A program made the translations under genes and the position numbers. Of a stretch of 64,000 nt of DNA, positions 18,901 through 28,517 are shown in pieces; position 1 is the stretch's first letter, and every line of letters begins with the position of its first letter. The stretch is from Mycoplasmatota bacterium (GTDB lineage: Bacteria; Bacillota_I; Bacilli_A; Acholeplasmatales; Acholeplasmataceae): NCBI GenBank assembly GCA_018622495.1, contig CP076021.1, forward strand, positions 1 to 64,000, read 5' to 3'. The notes under the pieces were generated by a model. It did not search any database, was not told the origin of the DNA, and saw only the letters and a list, made by a program, of their open reading frames with translations.

Positions 18901-20045
18901 TTTAATTCAAGAGCAAGTTCCACTAAACCATATAACATATCAACAATACGTTCGTTTGACATATCATAAGTTTCAAAATTATTAAATGCATCCATTAAAT
19001 CGAATACAGAGTTCATTTCACCATTCATCATTGGTGTATACATATCATCAAAGAATCCAACAGCATCTTCAGTTGACATAGCTGATTGAACTGTCATATC
19101 AGCATAAAACTCAACAAGTTGTGCAGTCTCCATGTATACATCAAATTCAACTTCATCTTCAAAATCATCTTCATTCATATCTGGTAAATAGCTAGGGTTA
19201 ACCACTAATAATACAGCAGCATAAACATCATCACTATTTCCTAAAGCAACAACTTCATAAGTTATTTCAGTTGATAAATCAGATTCTACTGATCCTGCAG
19301 TTGCTCTTACTTCAATCACATAATCATCAACTGATAAAAGTAATGTTGATAAATCATATGAGTTTGTAGATACTGCATAATCATCACCATCGATATAAAC
19401 GATATATCCAAGTGCATCATCAACTGCATCCCAAGATAATACATCATTATTTATAGCTAGGTTAGTAGGTGCATCTAATGTTAATGATACTTCAGTCACT
19501 TCATATGACACAGCAGTTGAAGCATTTGATGATTCACTAGCATTATTTGCTTTTACAGTAATACTATATTCACCTACTGCGAGTCCTAATGAAGATAAAT
19601 CAAATGTATTAGTATTAGCAGTATAAGATTCTGTTCCAATCATCACTGTATAACTAGTTGCATCATCGACAGCATCCCATGTGAGTGTATCTTGTGTAAC
19701 ATCTACATTAGATGGAACATCAAGTGCATCACTTCCTCCACTTTCAGTCACAACAAAAGAAACTGAATTTGATGGCATTGATAAAGAACTTTCTGCAGAC
19801 GCAACAACATATATTGTATATGTTCCAACTGCTAAATTTTCATCATTTAAATTATAAGATGTTTCAGAAGTTTCCTTCATATCGGTATCTATAAATATCC
19901 TATAACTTTCTGCATTCTCTACAGCTTCCCAAGATACGATACCATCACTGATTTCCACAACTGGAGCATCAAGTGCGATATCGCCACATGCAACGAGTAA
20001 AACAGAAAAAACCAACACAGTAAAGATTGTAAATATGCGTTTCAT
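15983..20045 (-). pseudogene. Giant acidic FN3-type surface lipoprotein, one frameshift
   Basis: Signal peptide with lipobox (LLVAC, residues 1-20). Three fibronectin-III-like domains follow (about 25-110, 110-190, 190-270), each with the SWDAVDDA-YxVxI and ...YxIxVxA pattern. Then comes about 1000 residues of very acidic helical sequence that includes a duplicated block of roughly 300 residues marked by FEAAHPDEV (minus strand near 17260 and 17930). The end (about 16260-15990) resembles a PPC-type beta domain (YYQFTAPSDGFYTIYTTG). The frame breaks near 16670 at TATTTTGGTGAAAATGG: the first part ends at 16659 and the second is open from 16684 to 15983. Combined length about 1355 residues. Exposed on the cell surface; binding partner unknown. 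Confidence 0.75.
16439..16540 (-). repeat. 51-bp tandem duplication in the lipoprotein gene
   Basis: Two adjacent 17-residue units (DVLELTGMESIYIEYLQ and DVLEFTGMEFTDIESLQ) share the core CCATGCCTGTAA on the plus strand. A recent local duplication within the acidic helical region. Confidence 0.75.
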
Positions 20046-20183
20046 AATACCCTCCTATAAGTATGGTGTCGTTTTGGTACAATTATATTTATATTTAAAG
20101 CACGAAAATATACTTCTTCGCCCTCATTATATATAATATTATTCAAATAAACAATATTTATCCATCTAAATAGATGCTTTTTA

Positions 20184-22697
20184 CTAAAATGTTCTAATAT
20201 AATCAATTGTTTTTAAGTTTTTGATACTATGTATTTGATAACTCATCAGCATGACCGCTATAAGGGCGTTTATTACAAACCCTATAAAAATCACATTACG
20301 TGTGATTTGTAAATGTTCATATGTATTAAATAACGTAATAAAATCTTCTAGCGCAAAATATAGGGAAAGAAAAACAACTGTTGAAATAATACTTGTAATT
20401 ACAAATACAATTGCATATTGCATCGTTTCATAAATCATTAATTGTTTTTTGCTTAGTCCTAATGTGAGTATTTTTGCATCATCTGGTGCAATATTTAAAT
20501 GAAGCATTGTTTGATGATTAAACAAAGATAACATAAAACTTATGAGTAAAACACCGATAATCACAGTTAAATAATTTTTCACTTTATACATTTGAGCGAC
20601 AAGTGGTGTGATTGTTTGTTCATTAAAATCAAAAATAATAACCATTTGTTTACCATAGTTTTCAATTAATTGATTTTCTAATACATCTTTTTGATCTGCA
20701 TCAATAATCATTGCGTTTGTATCAATATCTTTATATGCATCAAATGCATAAAAGTTCACAAATGCTAATTCAATAGATTCCTTTTGATAAAAACCAGCAA
20801 TTTGTAATGGAATGTTTTGATATGTCTGATCTAAAGTTATTTCAATTTCATCACCAATACTTAAATGATATACAGCTTGATATTTTTGAGGCAGTATAAT
20901 ATGTGGTGTTGATAAATCGGTAAAATCTTCAATAGCTGATTGTTCTATATTAAGATTAAAAAATGTTTCAATACTATTAGGGTTTATTGAAATCACTTGT
21001 TCAATAAACTGATTTTCAACATTAGTCTCTACAGATTCATAATATGCAATTTGTTCAACTGCAATAACTTCATCCATTTGAGATATTTCTTGATAGATAA
21101 TTTCTTGATCATTTATCATACGTGTAACAATTAAATCAAATTGATATTCATTTGATACTCTATCAATTCTTTGTTGTAAATGACTAACCGTAAAAACCAA
21201 AAGAAAAACAACTAGAAACACCGTTATGTTCATCGCAATAAAATGATAAAATTGTTTTTTATTTAATTTTTGTTTAAACAGCAAATAAAGCATCGTCAAT
21301 TTTTTTGATTTAACTTTTATATACTTAAATAAATTAAGTACTAAATATGTTAAACCATATAATAATAGAATAGAAATCAACATCATAAAAATAGAACGAT
21401 ATGCACCTATAAGTTGATGGACTATATCTAGTTGTAATAAACAATAACATATGACAAGTATTACACTGCTCACTACTAATGTTGATAATTTAGCGGTTTT
21501 ATTCTCACCTTCGATATGCATTAGGCTCATATCAGTTTTATGTCTAAATTTAAATATATGAAATCCAATCGAAATAACACAAACAATAGAAAATACAATC
21601 AGTGACCATATAAGATTTTTAAAAGACAATTGATATGTAGAAAACGAACCTAAATATGTTAACCCTATATCAAATATTTGATTAACCAAAATAACACCTA
21701 AAATAAATGAAAATACTGATATAATCATTAATTCTATAAACAAGATGGTAAGAGAAAAAGATTTTTTCCCTCCTAATAAGTGTATGGTAGAACTCATTTT
21801 CTTCTTGTCTGAAAAATAAACAAGTAATGTTGTCTCCAATACAAGTATGATTGCTGCAAAAATAAAAATCAGTATCGCATCAAATAAAGCTGTAGCTTTT
21901 TTTACATTTTGATCTATTTGATTTAAATCATAGGTTTGAAAATATGATAAGTTTTCAAAAGCTTCATCATTCATAAATATTGATTGAGCATCAAGAAAAT
22001 TTTCATCTTCATATAATTCTATATAAACTTTATTATAAAAATTGGTAAGTAAAGATGGTGGCAAGGATTCAAGTGCAGGACTCAAAGACTCAAGAAAAAA
22101 AGTGATTGATGTTTGCTTATCAATAAAAATACTTTGTCCACTAAACAAATGACCATCTTCTACAATCTCAATAACTTCAAAGATTTTTTGTGAATCACTT
22201 GCTAACAAAGTAAGTTGATCACCTATAATTAAATCATTTCCATCTGCAAAACTCCGTGTAACAATCACTTGATTATCTAAAAGTTCATCTTCTATAATTT
22301 CTGCTTTAGATATATGATTTAAACTATCAAGTGAAGATGCATAAACATGTACATATGATTGTGTTTCATCTATATCAACTAAAACATCAAATTCAAAAAA
22401 TGCATCATATGATTTAATGATATTTGAAATGTTTTGTTCATTAAAATTTCTAATTGAAAAAAACCTTGAATCTCCAGTATCACTAACTTCAATAATCATA
22501 TCAGTTTCTTGATACTTTTCTTCTATTTGTCCATAAAAATAACTATACATCATTTCATGCATTGATCCAGTTAATAAAATAGTCATTGAAATTCCTAAAA
22601 AACCTAATGCTAATAAAATTGTTCTAAGTGGATGATATAACATATTTTTATAAGCAAACTTAAATAAGAAGCCGATTTTATTGAATAACTTTTTCAT
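20184..22697 (-). CDS. FtsX/MacB-type ABC transporter permease, double-length
   Basis: About 837 residues. A membrane segment at about 27-50 is followed by a large external domain (50-260). Membrane segments follow near 265-290, 320-345, 370-395, 410-430 and 440-460, then a second external domain (510-690) and three more at about 715, 760 and 805. This is the two-FtsX-domain layout of lipoprotein or peptide exporters (LolC/MacB/YtrF class). The ATG at 22697 (MKKLFNKIGF) has GGAAGG upstream; it overlaps the end of the ATPase gene. Substrate unknown. Confidence 0.85.
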   Translation of the reverse strand: MKKLFNKIGFLFKFAYKNMLYHPLRTILLALGFLGISMTILLTGSMHEMMYSYFYGQIEEKYQETDMIIEVSDTGDSRFFSIRNFNEQNISNIIKSYDAFFEFDVLVDIDETQSYVHVYASSLDSLNHISKAEIIEDELLDNQVIVTRSFADGNDLIIGDQLTLLASDSQKIFEVIEIVEDGHLFSGQSIFIDKQTSITFFLESLSPALESLPPSLLTNFYNKVYIELYEDENFLDAQSIFMNDEAFENLSYFQTYDLNQIDQNVKKATALFDAILIFIFAAIILVLETTLLVYFSDKKKMSSTIHLLGGKKSFSLTILFIELMIISVFSFILGVILVNQIFDIGLTYLGSFSTYQLSFKNLIWSLIVFSIVCVISIGFHIFKFRHKTDMSLMHIEGENKTAKLSTLVVSSVILVICYCLLQLDIVHQLIGAYRSIFMMLISILLLYGLTYLVLNLFKYIKVKSKKLTMLYLLFKQKLNKKQFYHFIAMNITVFLVVFLLVFTVSHLQQRIDRVSNEYQFDLIVTRMINDQEIIYQEISQMDEVIAVEQIAYYESVETNVENQFIEQVISINPNSIETFFNLNIEQSAIEDFTDLSTPHIILPQKYQAVYHLSIGDEIEITLDQTYQNIPLQIAGFYQKESIELAFVNFYAFDAYKDIDTNAMIIDADQKDVLENQLIENYGKQMVIIFDFNEQTITPLVAQMYKVKNYLTVIIGVLLISFMLSLFNHQTMLHLNIAPDDAKILTLGLSKKQLMIYETMQYAIVFVITSIISTVVFLSLYFALEDFITLFNTYEHLQITRNVIFIGFVINALIAVMLMSYQIHSIKNLKTIDYIRTF

Positions 22698-23358
22698 CTT
22701 TAATAATCCTTCCACTTAGCATGTGAAGTGTGCGACTACCATATGAAGTTGTATCGATATTGTGCGTTACCATAAAAATAGTTTTATGATATGTTTGATT
22801 TAATTCCTTAAATAATGCCATAATTTTTAGACCACTTTGATAATCTAGATTACCAATAGGTTCATCAGCAAATAAAATTTTAGGATCATTAATCAGTGCT
22901 CTAGCAATAGCAACTCTTTGTTGTTGACCACCTGATAATTGTGAAGGATAACTTTTAATTTCATCTTTCATACCAACCATCTCTAATGTATCTATGATTT
23001 TTTGATGGCTTACATCTTTTCCAATCACTGAAGCTAATTTTACATTTTCATAAACATTAAGGTTAGGTATAAGATGGTAAAACTGAAAAACAAAACCAAT
23101 ATTCATTGATCTTAAAGTAGCTTTTTCTTTGCTTGTATATGATGATAATTCTTTACTAAAAAGCATTACAGAGCCTTTATCATATGTTTCAAGTCCACTT
23201 AAAACATATAGTAATGTAGTCTTTCCTGAACCTGATGGACCAATAATTGATACAAACTCCCCAGGTTCAACAGATAAACTTACATTTTTAAGTACTTCAA
23301 TCTCTAGATGCCCTTTATGATATATTTTTCCTATATCTGAAACATTAAGTATCGCCAT
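22678..23358 (-). CDS. MacB/LolD-type ABC transporter ATPase
   Basis: 226 residues: Walker A GPSGSGKTT, Q-loop FQFYHLIPNLNV, signature [15 protein letters not shown], Walker B ILFADEPIGNLD and H-loop MVTHNID, all intact. Overlaps the start of its permease gene by 20 bp. The pair probably exports or extracts lipoproteins or peptides. Confidence 0.93.
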   Translation of the reverse strand: MAILNVSDIGKIYHKGHLEIEVLKNVSLSVEPGEFVSIIGPSGSGKTTLLYVLSGLETYDKGSVMLFSKELSSYTSKEKATLRSMNIGFVFQFYHLIPNLNVYENVKLASVIGKDVSHQKIIDTLEMVGMKDEIKSYPSQLSGGQQQRVAIARALINDPKILFADEPIGNLDYQSGLKIMALFKELNQTYHKTIFMVTHNIDTTSYGSRTLHMLSGRIIKDEKVIQ

Positions 23359-23414
23359 ATGTCATCCCTCTTTATTCATATTATATCACTTTATAGCTTT
23401 GATATATGTTTCAT

Positions 23415-24767
23415 TTATTTTAATACTTTTTTAACTAACTTTTCTTTTTTATCACTATAAGGCGGATAACCTAATGTCATCTTAAATAAAGTTGTTGATT
23501 TAATATATGATTTTTGATGACTAAATATATTAAATGATGTTTGACCATGATAAGATCCAATACCGCTAGTCCCTACACCGCCAAATGGTATATAGGGATT
23601 GCTGACATGCATGATTGTATCATTAACAGCACCTCCACCAAATGACAATTGGTTAAAGACTTTTTTAATAACCGCTTTTTGTTTTGTAAATAAATAAAGC
23701 GCTAATGGTTTTTCTTTTGTTTTTAACAAATCAATAAGTTCATCTAATTCTTCATAAACTAATATTGGAAGAATTGGACCAAAAATCTCTTCTTTCATGA
23801 CATTATCATGCCAAGTAACGCGATCAAGAATTGTAGGAGAGATAAATCTTTTATGCTCATTAGAAGAATTTCCATAAACAACTTTATCTAAACTAATTAA
23901 GTTTTGTAATCTATGGAAATGTCTATCATTGACAATATAACCCATATCATCAATTTTTGTATACTGTTTATCAATAGCTTTCTTTAATAATTCTAAAAAC
24001 TGATCATGAACATTTTTATGAACATAAATATAGTCTGGTGCAATACATGTTTGTCCTGCATTTAAAAATTTTCCAAAACTTATTGACGCAGCAGCTTTTT
24101 TTAAATCTGCAGTTTCATCAATAATTGTTGGACTCTTACCACCTAATTCTAATGTCACGGGCGTCAAATGTTTACTTGCTTGTTCATATACAATTTGTCC
24201 TACTTTTGTCGATCCTGTAAAAAAGATATAATCAAATTTGTGTTCAAGTAAAGATGCAGTTACTTTGTAGTCACCTGTCATAATTTTAATATATGAAGGA
24301 TCAAACGTACTTGATATTAAATCAACAAGTACCTTTTCAGTTGCTTTAGTGAATTCACTTGGTTTAATAATAACTGTATTCCCAGCTGCTATCGCACCTA
24401 CAAGTGGTTCTAATACAAGTTGAATGGGATAATTATAAGGACCAATAATAAGTGTTTGACCATAAGGTTCACTCATCACATATGATTTTGATCCAAGCAT
24501 AAAAATCGGTGTCTTTTTCTTTTTAGGTTTCATCCACTTATGTAGATGCTTTAATGTATGTCTTATAGAATGTAGTGTAAATCCTATTTCAGTTGTATAA
24601 GATTCAAATGATGATTTGTGTAGATCTTCAAATAGTGCTTCTTTTAATTGATCCTCATATGCAATCATTGCATCTCTTAATTTTATTAGTTGCATGCGTC
24701 TAAAAGTATATGATTTAGTTTGATTCGTTTGAAAAAACTTTTTTTGTTGATTTATAATTTCAATCAT
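23415..24767 (-). CDS. Aldehyde dehydrogenase (class 3, YwdH/ALDH3-like)
   Basis: Oxidises aldehydes to acids with NAD(P). About 450 residues; Rossmann segment FFTGSTKVGQIVYEQA, catalytic glutamate in LELGGKSPTII, catalytic cysteine in NAGQTCIAPDY, and EEIFGPILPILVYEE. The short length and the hydrophobic-basic C-terminus fit ALDH3-type fatty-aldehyde dehydrogenases. ATG 24767 has AGAAGG 7 nt before it. Single gene between divergent ydeI and the ABC operon. Confidence 0.92.
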   Translation of the reverse strand: MIEIINQQKKFFQTNQTKSYTFRRMQLIKLRDAMIAYEDQLKEALFEDLHKSSFESYTTEIGFTLHSIRHTLKHLHKWMKPKKKKTPIFMLGSKSYVMSEPYGQTLIIGPYNYPIQLVLEPLVGAIAAGNTVIIKPSEFTKATEKVLVDLISSTFDPSYIKIMTGDYKVTASLLEHKFDYIFFTGSTKVGQIVYEQASKHLTPVTLELGGKSPTIIDETADLKKAAASISFGKFLNAGQTCIAPDYIYVHKNVHDQFLELLKKAIDKQYTKIDDMGYIVNDRHFHRLQNLISLDKVVYGNSSNEHKRFISPTILDRVTWHDNVMKEEIFGPILPILVYEELDELIDLLKTKEKPLALYLFTKQKAVIKKVFNQLSFGGGAVNDTIMHVSNPYIPFGGVGTSGIGSYHGQTSFNIFSHQKSYIKSTTLFKMTLGYPPYSDKKEKLVKKVLK

Positions 24768-24879
24768 GGGTATACCTTCTTTTTGTAAGTTATACTCATA
24801 TCTTATCATAGATAAAGAGCACTTATCATCGTAATTGATAATATTTAATATATACTTATATTAAATAGGAGGTAGCTAC

Positions 24880-25467
24880 ATGAGTGAAAAAAATTGGAAA
24901 ATCGATGATTATATGGATACTTTATTAATATGGAAACCTGAATTAATGTTATTAAGAGAAATCCTTTTAACCCAAGATTTAATAGAAGAAAGAAAATGGG
25001 GCCAACCATGCTATCTATATAAAAACACGATTATAGTTGCTCTTGGAACATTTAAAAAACATGCTACCCTAAGTTTTTTCAAAGGTGCATTATTAAAAGA
25101 TCCCTATCATCTTTTAGCATCTCCAGGAAAAAATTCAAGACATACCAAATATTTCAAATTTACTTCGGTTGATCAAATCAAAGAACATAGAGAACATATT
25201 ATATCTTATCTTACAGAAGCAAAATCCTTAGAAGATAAAGGCATAAAGATTGCTCCTCCAAAAGAAATTAAGATTGAAGACTATCCTCAAGAATTACTAG
25301 ACTATTTCCATGAACTTCCTGATTTTAAAGAAGCCTTTCAAAATCTAACTCCAGGTCGTAGACGTGCTTATATTATGTTTTTTAATGCAGCAAAACAATC
25401 AAAAACAAAAATAGCTAGAATTGAAAAATATATGGATCATATTTTCGAAAAAAAAAGGATTAAATGA
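24880..25467 (+). CDS. ydeI: YdeI-like protein (DUF1801 plus YdeI/OmpD-associated C-terminus)
   Basis: 195 residues. The N-terminal half is a DUF1801 fold (EERKWGQPCYLYKNTIIVALG, TLSFFKGALLKDPYHLL), the C-terminal half the YdeI-associated helical region (FKEAFQNLTPGRRRAYIMFFNAAKQSKTKIARIEKYMDHI). TAGGAGG lies before the start. Function is unknown in characterised bacteria. Followed at once by a strong terminator. Confidence 0.85.
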   Translation: MSEKNWKIDDYMDTLLIWKPELMLLREILLTQDLIEERKWGQPCYLYKNTIIVALGTFKKHATLSFFKGALLKDPYHLLASPGKNSRHTKYFKFTSVDQIKEHREHIISYLTEAKSLEDKGIKIAPPKEIKIEDYPQELLDYFHELPDFKEAFQNLTPGRRRAYIMFFNAAKQSKTKIARIEKYMDHIFEKKRIK

Positions 25468-25472
25468 ATAAA

Positions 25473-25508
25473 AAAACGAGTATTTTCTAAAAAGAAAATG
25501 CTCGTTTT
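25473..25508. terminator. Bidirectional terminator between ydeI and the GGDEF-EAL gene
   Basis: 16-bp stem (AAAACGAGTATTTTCT with AGAAAATGCTCGTTTT, one G-T pair) and a 4-nt loop, with A and T runs on either side. Confidence 0.85.
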
Positions 25509-25517
25509 ACTTTTATT

Positions 25518-27128
25518 TTATGATTTACTAAATATTTCTTCATCTAAATCCTGTGGTTTACTAGGTTTAGCAAAATAGTATCCTTGAATAAAATCGCTGT
25601 TTAATCTTTTTAACAATTGAACTTGAAATGCTTTTTCTGCACCCTCACAAACAACTTTCAATCCTAATTGATGTGCAAGATCAATTACAAATTTTAACAT
25701 AGGAGAATGATTGTTTTCTTCAGTCACATCTTTAATAAAGCTTTTATCAATTTTTAAAATATCAATGGGTAACTTTCTAAGATATGTTAAAGAAGAATAC
25801 CCGGTTCCAAAATCATCAAGTGCTATTTTAAAACCTAAATCTCTTATTTCACTAAGTATATAAATTGCTTCATCAAAGTTCTCAATAATTGAAGACTCTG
25901 TAATTTCAAAAGTAAACTTAGAAGGATCACAATCCTGAGTTTTAACCATTTCAACTAGCTTATTAACAAACGCTAAATCATTAATGACTTTACTTGATAA
26001 ATTAATTGAAACATTAATATCATAACCAGATTCCTTCCATTTAACTTGTTGATCGAAAGAAGATTTAATCACAAACCAAGTCATCTCACGAATGTGACTT
26101 GTTTTTTCTGCTATTTCAATAAATTCTCCAGGATTCATAAATCCTCTAAATGGATGTTGCCAACGAATAAGTGCTTCTACACTATTTGATTTTAAATCTT
26201 TTGTATTTACAATGGGTTGAAAATAAACTTGAAACTCATTGTTTTTTACACCATAATATAATTGTTTTGATATCTCAATTTTATGATAGACTTGCTCTGC
26301 ATATGTTTTAGAATAAACAACATATCTATTCTTTCCGTGCTGTTTGGCAAGATCTAAAGCTAAATCAGCATTTTTAAATATATCTTGATAGTTTAAAGCA
26401 TCATTAGGATATACAGTCACACCTGCTGATAATGTAACATAATATTCTTCGTTTTCTATGGTAAAAGTTTTTCTTATTTTGTGTGACATAATTTCTACAT
26501 AATGTAAGAGTTCTTTTTTTGTTTTAAATCCTTTAAGTAGTAGAATAAACTCATCACCACCAACATGTCCTATTTCATGTGGACTTCCAAAATCACATTT
26601 CAAATCCTCAGCAACTAATTTTATCAGTTCGTCACCTGCATTATGTCCTTTAGATTCATTAATTTCTTTTATATTATCTATATCTATGTATGCAAATCCA
26701 AGAATCTCGTTTTTATGATTCTTAATGTGTTCATCAACTTTTAACTTAATAAAATTTTTTGAAGATAAACCTGTTAATTGATCATAATAAGCCATATGAT
26801 ATAATTTACTTTCTAGTTTTCTAAGAGATTCATTTGAATTTTCAACTTCTTCAACAACAAGTGTTAAATGTGTAATTGTATCTTCGTACAGGTCCATTCG
26901 TGTTTTGATGATTGCATAAAATAAAACAGCTGTTACTATGACATAAAACATACCTTTTATCGTTTGGATACTATCCATAATAGCTGGATCAGTAATAAAT
27001 AATTGTAAAATACGATCAGATAAAAAAATCCATGAAATACCAATAACTAAATAGATACCTATAATTTCAATCGTGTTCTTTAAAGATTTTTTTTCAATTG
27101 TCTTGTGTCTTATTTCGGGATCTCTCAT
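25518..27128 (-). CDS. Membrane GGDEF-EAL protein (cyclic-di-GMP turnover)
   Basis: 536 residues. Two membrane segments (about 20-40 and 55-75), a short coiled region, a GGDEF domain (about 105-265, motif GGDEF intact in GHVGGDEFILLLKG) and an EAL domain (about 285-530) with EALIRWQHP, ISINLSS-type NVSINLSS, ITESSIIEN, DDFGTGYSSL and KIDKSFI. Both active-site motifs look competent, so it could make or degrade cyclic di-GMP. Cyclic-di-GMP enzymes are not usual in small-genome Mollicutes, so this suggests a free-living lifestyle. Confidence 0.93.
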   Translation of the reverse strand: MRDPEIRHKTIEKKSLKNTIEIIGIYLVIGISWIFLSDRILQLFITDPAIMDSIQTIKGMFYVIVTAVLFYAIIKTRMDLYEDTITHLTLVVEEVENSNESLRKLESKLYHMAYYDQLTGLSSKNFIKLKVDEHIKNHKNEILGFAYIDIDNIKEINESKGHNAGDELIKLVAEDLKCDFGSPHEIGHVGGDEFILLLKGFKTKKELLHYVEIMSHKIRKTFTIENEEYYVTLSAGVTVYPNDALNYQDIFKNADLALDLAKQHGKNRYVVYSKTYAEQVYHKIEISKQLYYGVKNNEFQVYFQPIVNTKDLKSNSVEALIRWQHPFRGFMNPGEFIEIAEKTSHIREMTWFVIKSSFDQQVKWKESGYDINVSINLSSKVINDLAFVNKLVEMVKTQDCDPSKFTFEITESSIIENFDEAIYILSEIRDLGFKIALDDFGTGYSSLTYLRKLPIDILKIDKSFIKDVTEENNHSPMLKFVIDLAHQLGLKVVCEGAEKAFQVQLLKRLNSDFIQGYYFAKPSKPQDLDEEIFSKS

Positions 27129-27235
27129 GAAACTTTCCTTTCTTATGTTGCGTACCCCACCAATATTTATATCTTAACATAAGTTTATCAATTTGATAAC
27201 TGCTTAATTGGTATTGTACACATTTTAAATAGAAA

Positions 27236-27271
27236 ATAAAAACACCTATGTGTATTTTACATGGGTGTCTT
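27236..27271 (-). terminator. Terminator after the toroid-protein gene
   Basis: Stem ACACCCATGT/ACATAGGTGT (one G-T pair) with a 7-nt loop and a T run on the minus strand, about 100 bp beyond the stop at 27374. The rest of 27129-27373 holds no gene. Confidence 0.7.
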
Positions 27272-27373
27272 TTATTACATCATTTATTGTTTTTATAATT
27301 TTATTATATAAACTTCATGTACATAAGACCAATTATATGCTTACTTATATTTATTTTAAAATGTTGTTTGGAT

Positions 27374-28249
27374 TTATTTAATCAAGAATCTCATATATTT
27401 CACTACAAGAATTGATTGCCAATTAACTCTAGCTTTCTCAAAATAAGTTTCATATTGTCCCCAATGAAAAGAAATATCCCACATATTTTTATCGTTAATT
27501 TCATTTTTAAGGTTTGCTAGTTTTGTTTCAATATATGGTCTTAACACACAATATAATAAACTACTTGGTGAATCAACAAATGTAAGTGCAGAAGGCCCAT
27601 AACTTTCTTTAGGATCATCTTGGTGTCCTTTTACAACTTCAAGCACTTGCTTTTTTAAGACATCTTCAAAAACAGCAAAGCTTAAAAAATCATCCTTATC
27701 TTCATATAAGTATGTATACGCATCAACAAAGCATTTTAACTCATGCATCTCATCACTTGGTGAATCTATAAATGCTGCAAAAGCATCAACAATTAATCTT
27801 TTTACTTTAAGCCCTTTTCTATATTTATAAATAAATGCCCATAATGCAATAGATGGATTATAACCCCAATAACTATGTTCTTGATCATAGTTCCACCAAA
27901 CAGCATGAGGTACTCGATTATTTGAAGGTATCGTTGCTGCATAAAATCCATTTTCATCCATTGAATTTGTTAAATAGTCTAATGTTTTATTTAACATAGG
28001 ATCTGAAGTTGTTAACTTTAAATCTAGAATATATGGTATTGCTGCCCATGTTTGTATAGCTTGTGGATGAGCATTTAAATTATCTGGCTCCAAGCCAAAA
28101 GCAAATCCACCACTTTCAGTTTGAAATCTAGACAACTGATTTAATAATACATCCTTAGATCCATTTTTATATAAATATTTATATTGTGCAAGCTCTAGAG
28201 GTCTTGCATTTATTTCCATCCACTTAAATACTTTTTGTTCAATGTTCAT
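27374..28249 (-). CDS. Alpha/alpha-toroid (prenyltransferase/squalene-cyclase-like) protein of unknown function
   Basis: 291 residues. The segment LSRFQTESGGFAFGLEPDNLNAHPQAIQTWAA resembles the QxxxGGF-type repeats of terpenoid-cyclase toroids, with a second weaker repeat (LDYLTNSMDENGFYAATI) and NPSIALWAFIYKY. No DxDD or CaaX-prenyltransferase zinc site is seen. No signal peptide. A hydrolase or binding role is possible; I do not know the substrate. It is the last chromosomal gene before the metal island. Confidence 0.6.
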   Translation of the reverse strand: MNIEQKVFKWMEINARPLELAQYKYLYKNGSKDVLLNQLSRFQTESGGFAFGLEPDNLNAHPQAIQTWAAIPYILDLKLTTSDPMLNKTLDYLTNSMDENGFYAATIPSNNRVPHAVWWNYDQEHSYWGYNPSIALWAFIYKYRKGLKVKRLIVDAFAAFIDSPSDEMHELKCFVDAYTYLYEDKDDFLSFAVFEDVLKKQVLEVVKGHQDDPKESYGPSALTFVDSPSSLLYCVLRPYIETKLANLKNEINDKNMWDISFHWGQYETYFEKARVNWQSILVVKYMRFLIK

Positions 28250-28284
28250 AGTTTCTCCCTTCGATGACCTATAAATTTATAACA

Positions 28285-28332
28285 CTAATTATTTTTCAAT
28301 GAAAGTAATACGATATTTTCAACATGCGTGGA
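28285..28332 (-). repeat. Left island boundary: copy of the rRNA methyltransferase 3' end
   Basis: On the minus strand this encodes STHVENIVLLSLKNN then TAG, the same C-terminus as the intact methyltransferase gene ending at 47083 (EHVENIVLLSLKTA). Nothing upstream belongs to that gene. This is the expected outer attachment-site copy after integration into the gene's 3' end. Beyond it, 28374-28404 holds a perfect 9-bp inverted repeat (GGAAACATA/TATGTTTCC) and 28424-28434 another inverted copy of the motif. Confidence 0.7.
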
Positions 28333-28517
28333 GTATATCTAATTGCTCGAAAATTTGTCGTTTCGTGTACGTCGGAAACATATTTTTGGCCATTTTATGT
28401 TTCCCCATTCCAGACTTTTTCCAGTGTGGGAACATATAAACAATACATTTCATTATAGATTGTGAAAACAAGTTCGATATCGCACATTCATTTGCACCGA
28501 TGAATTTCTGCTTTTTA

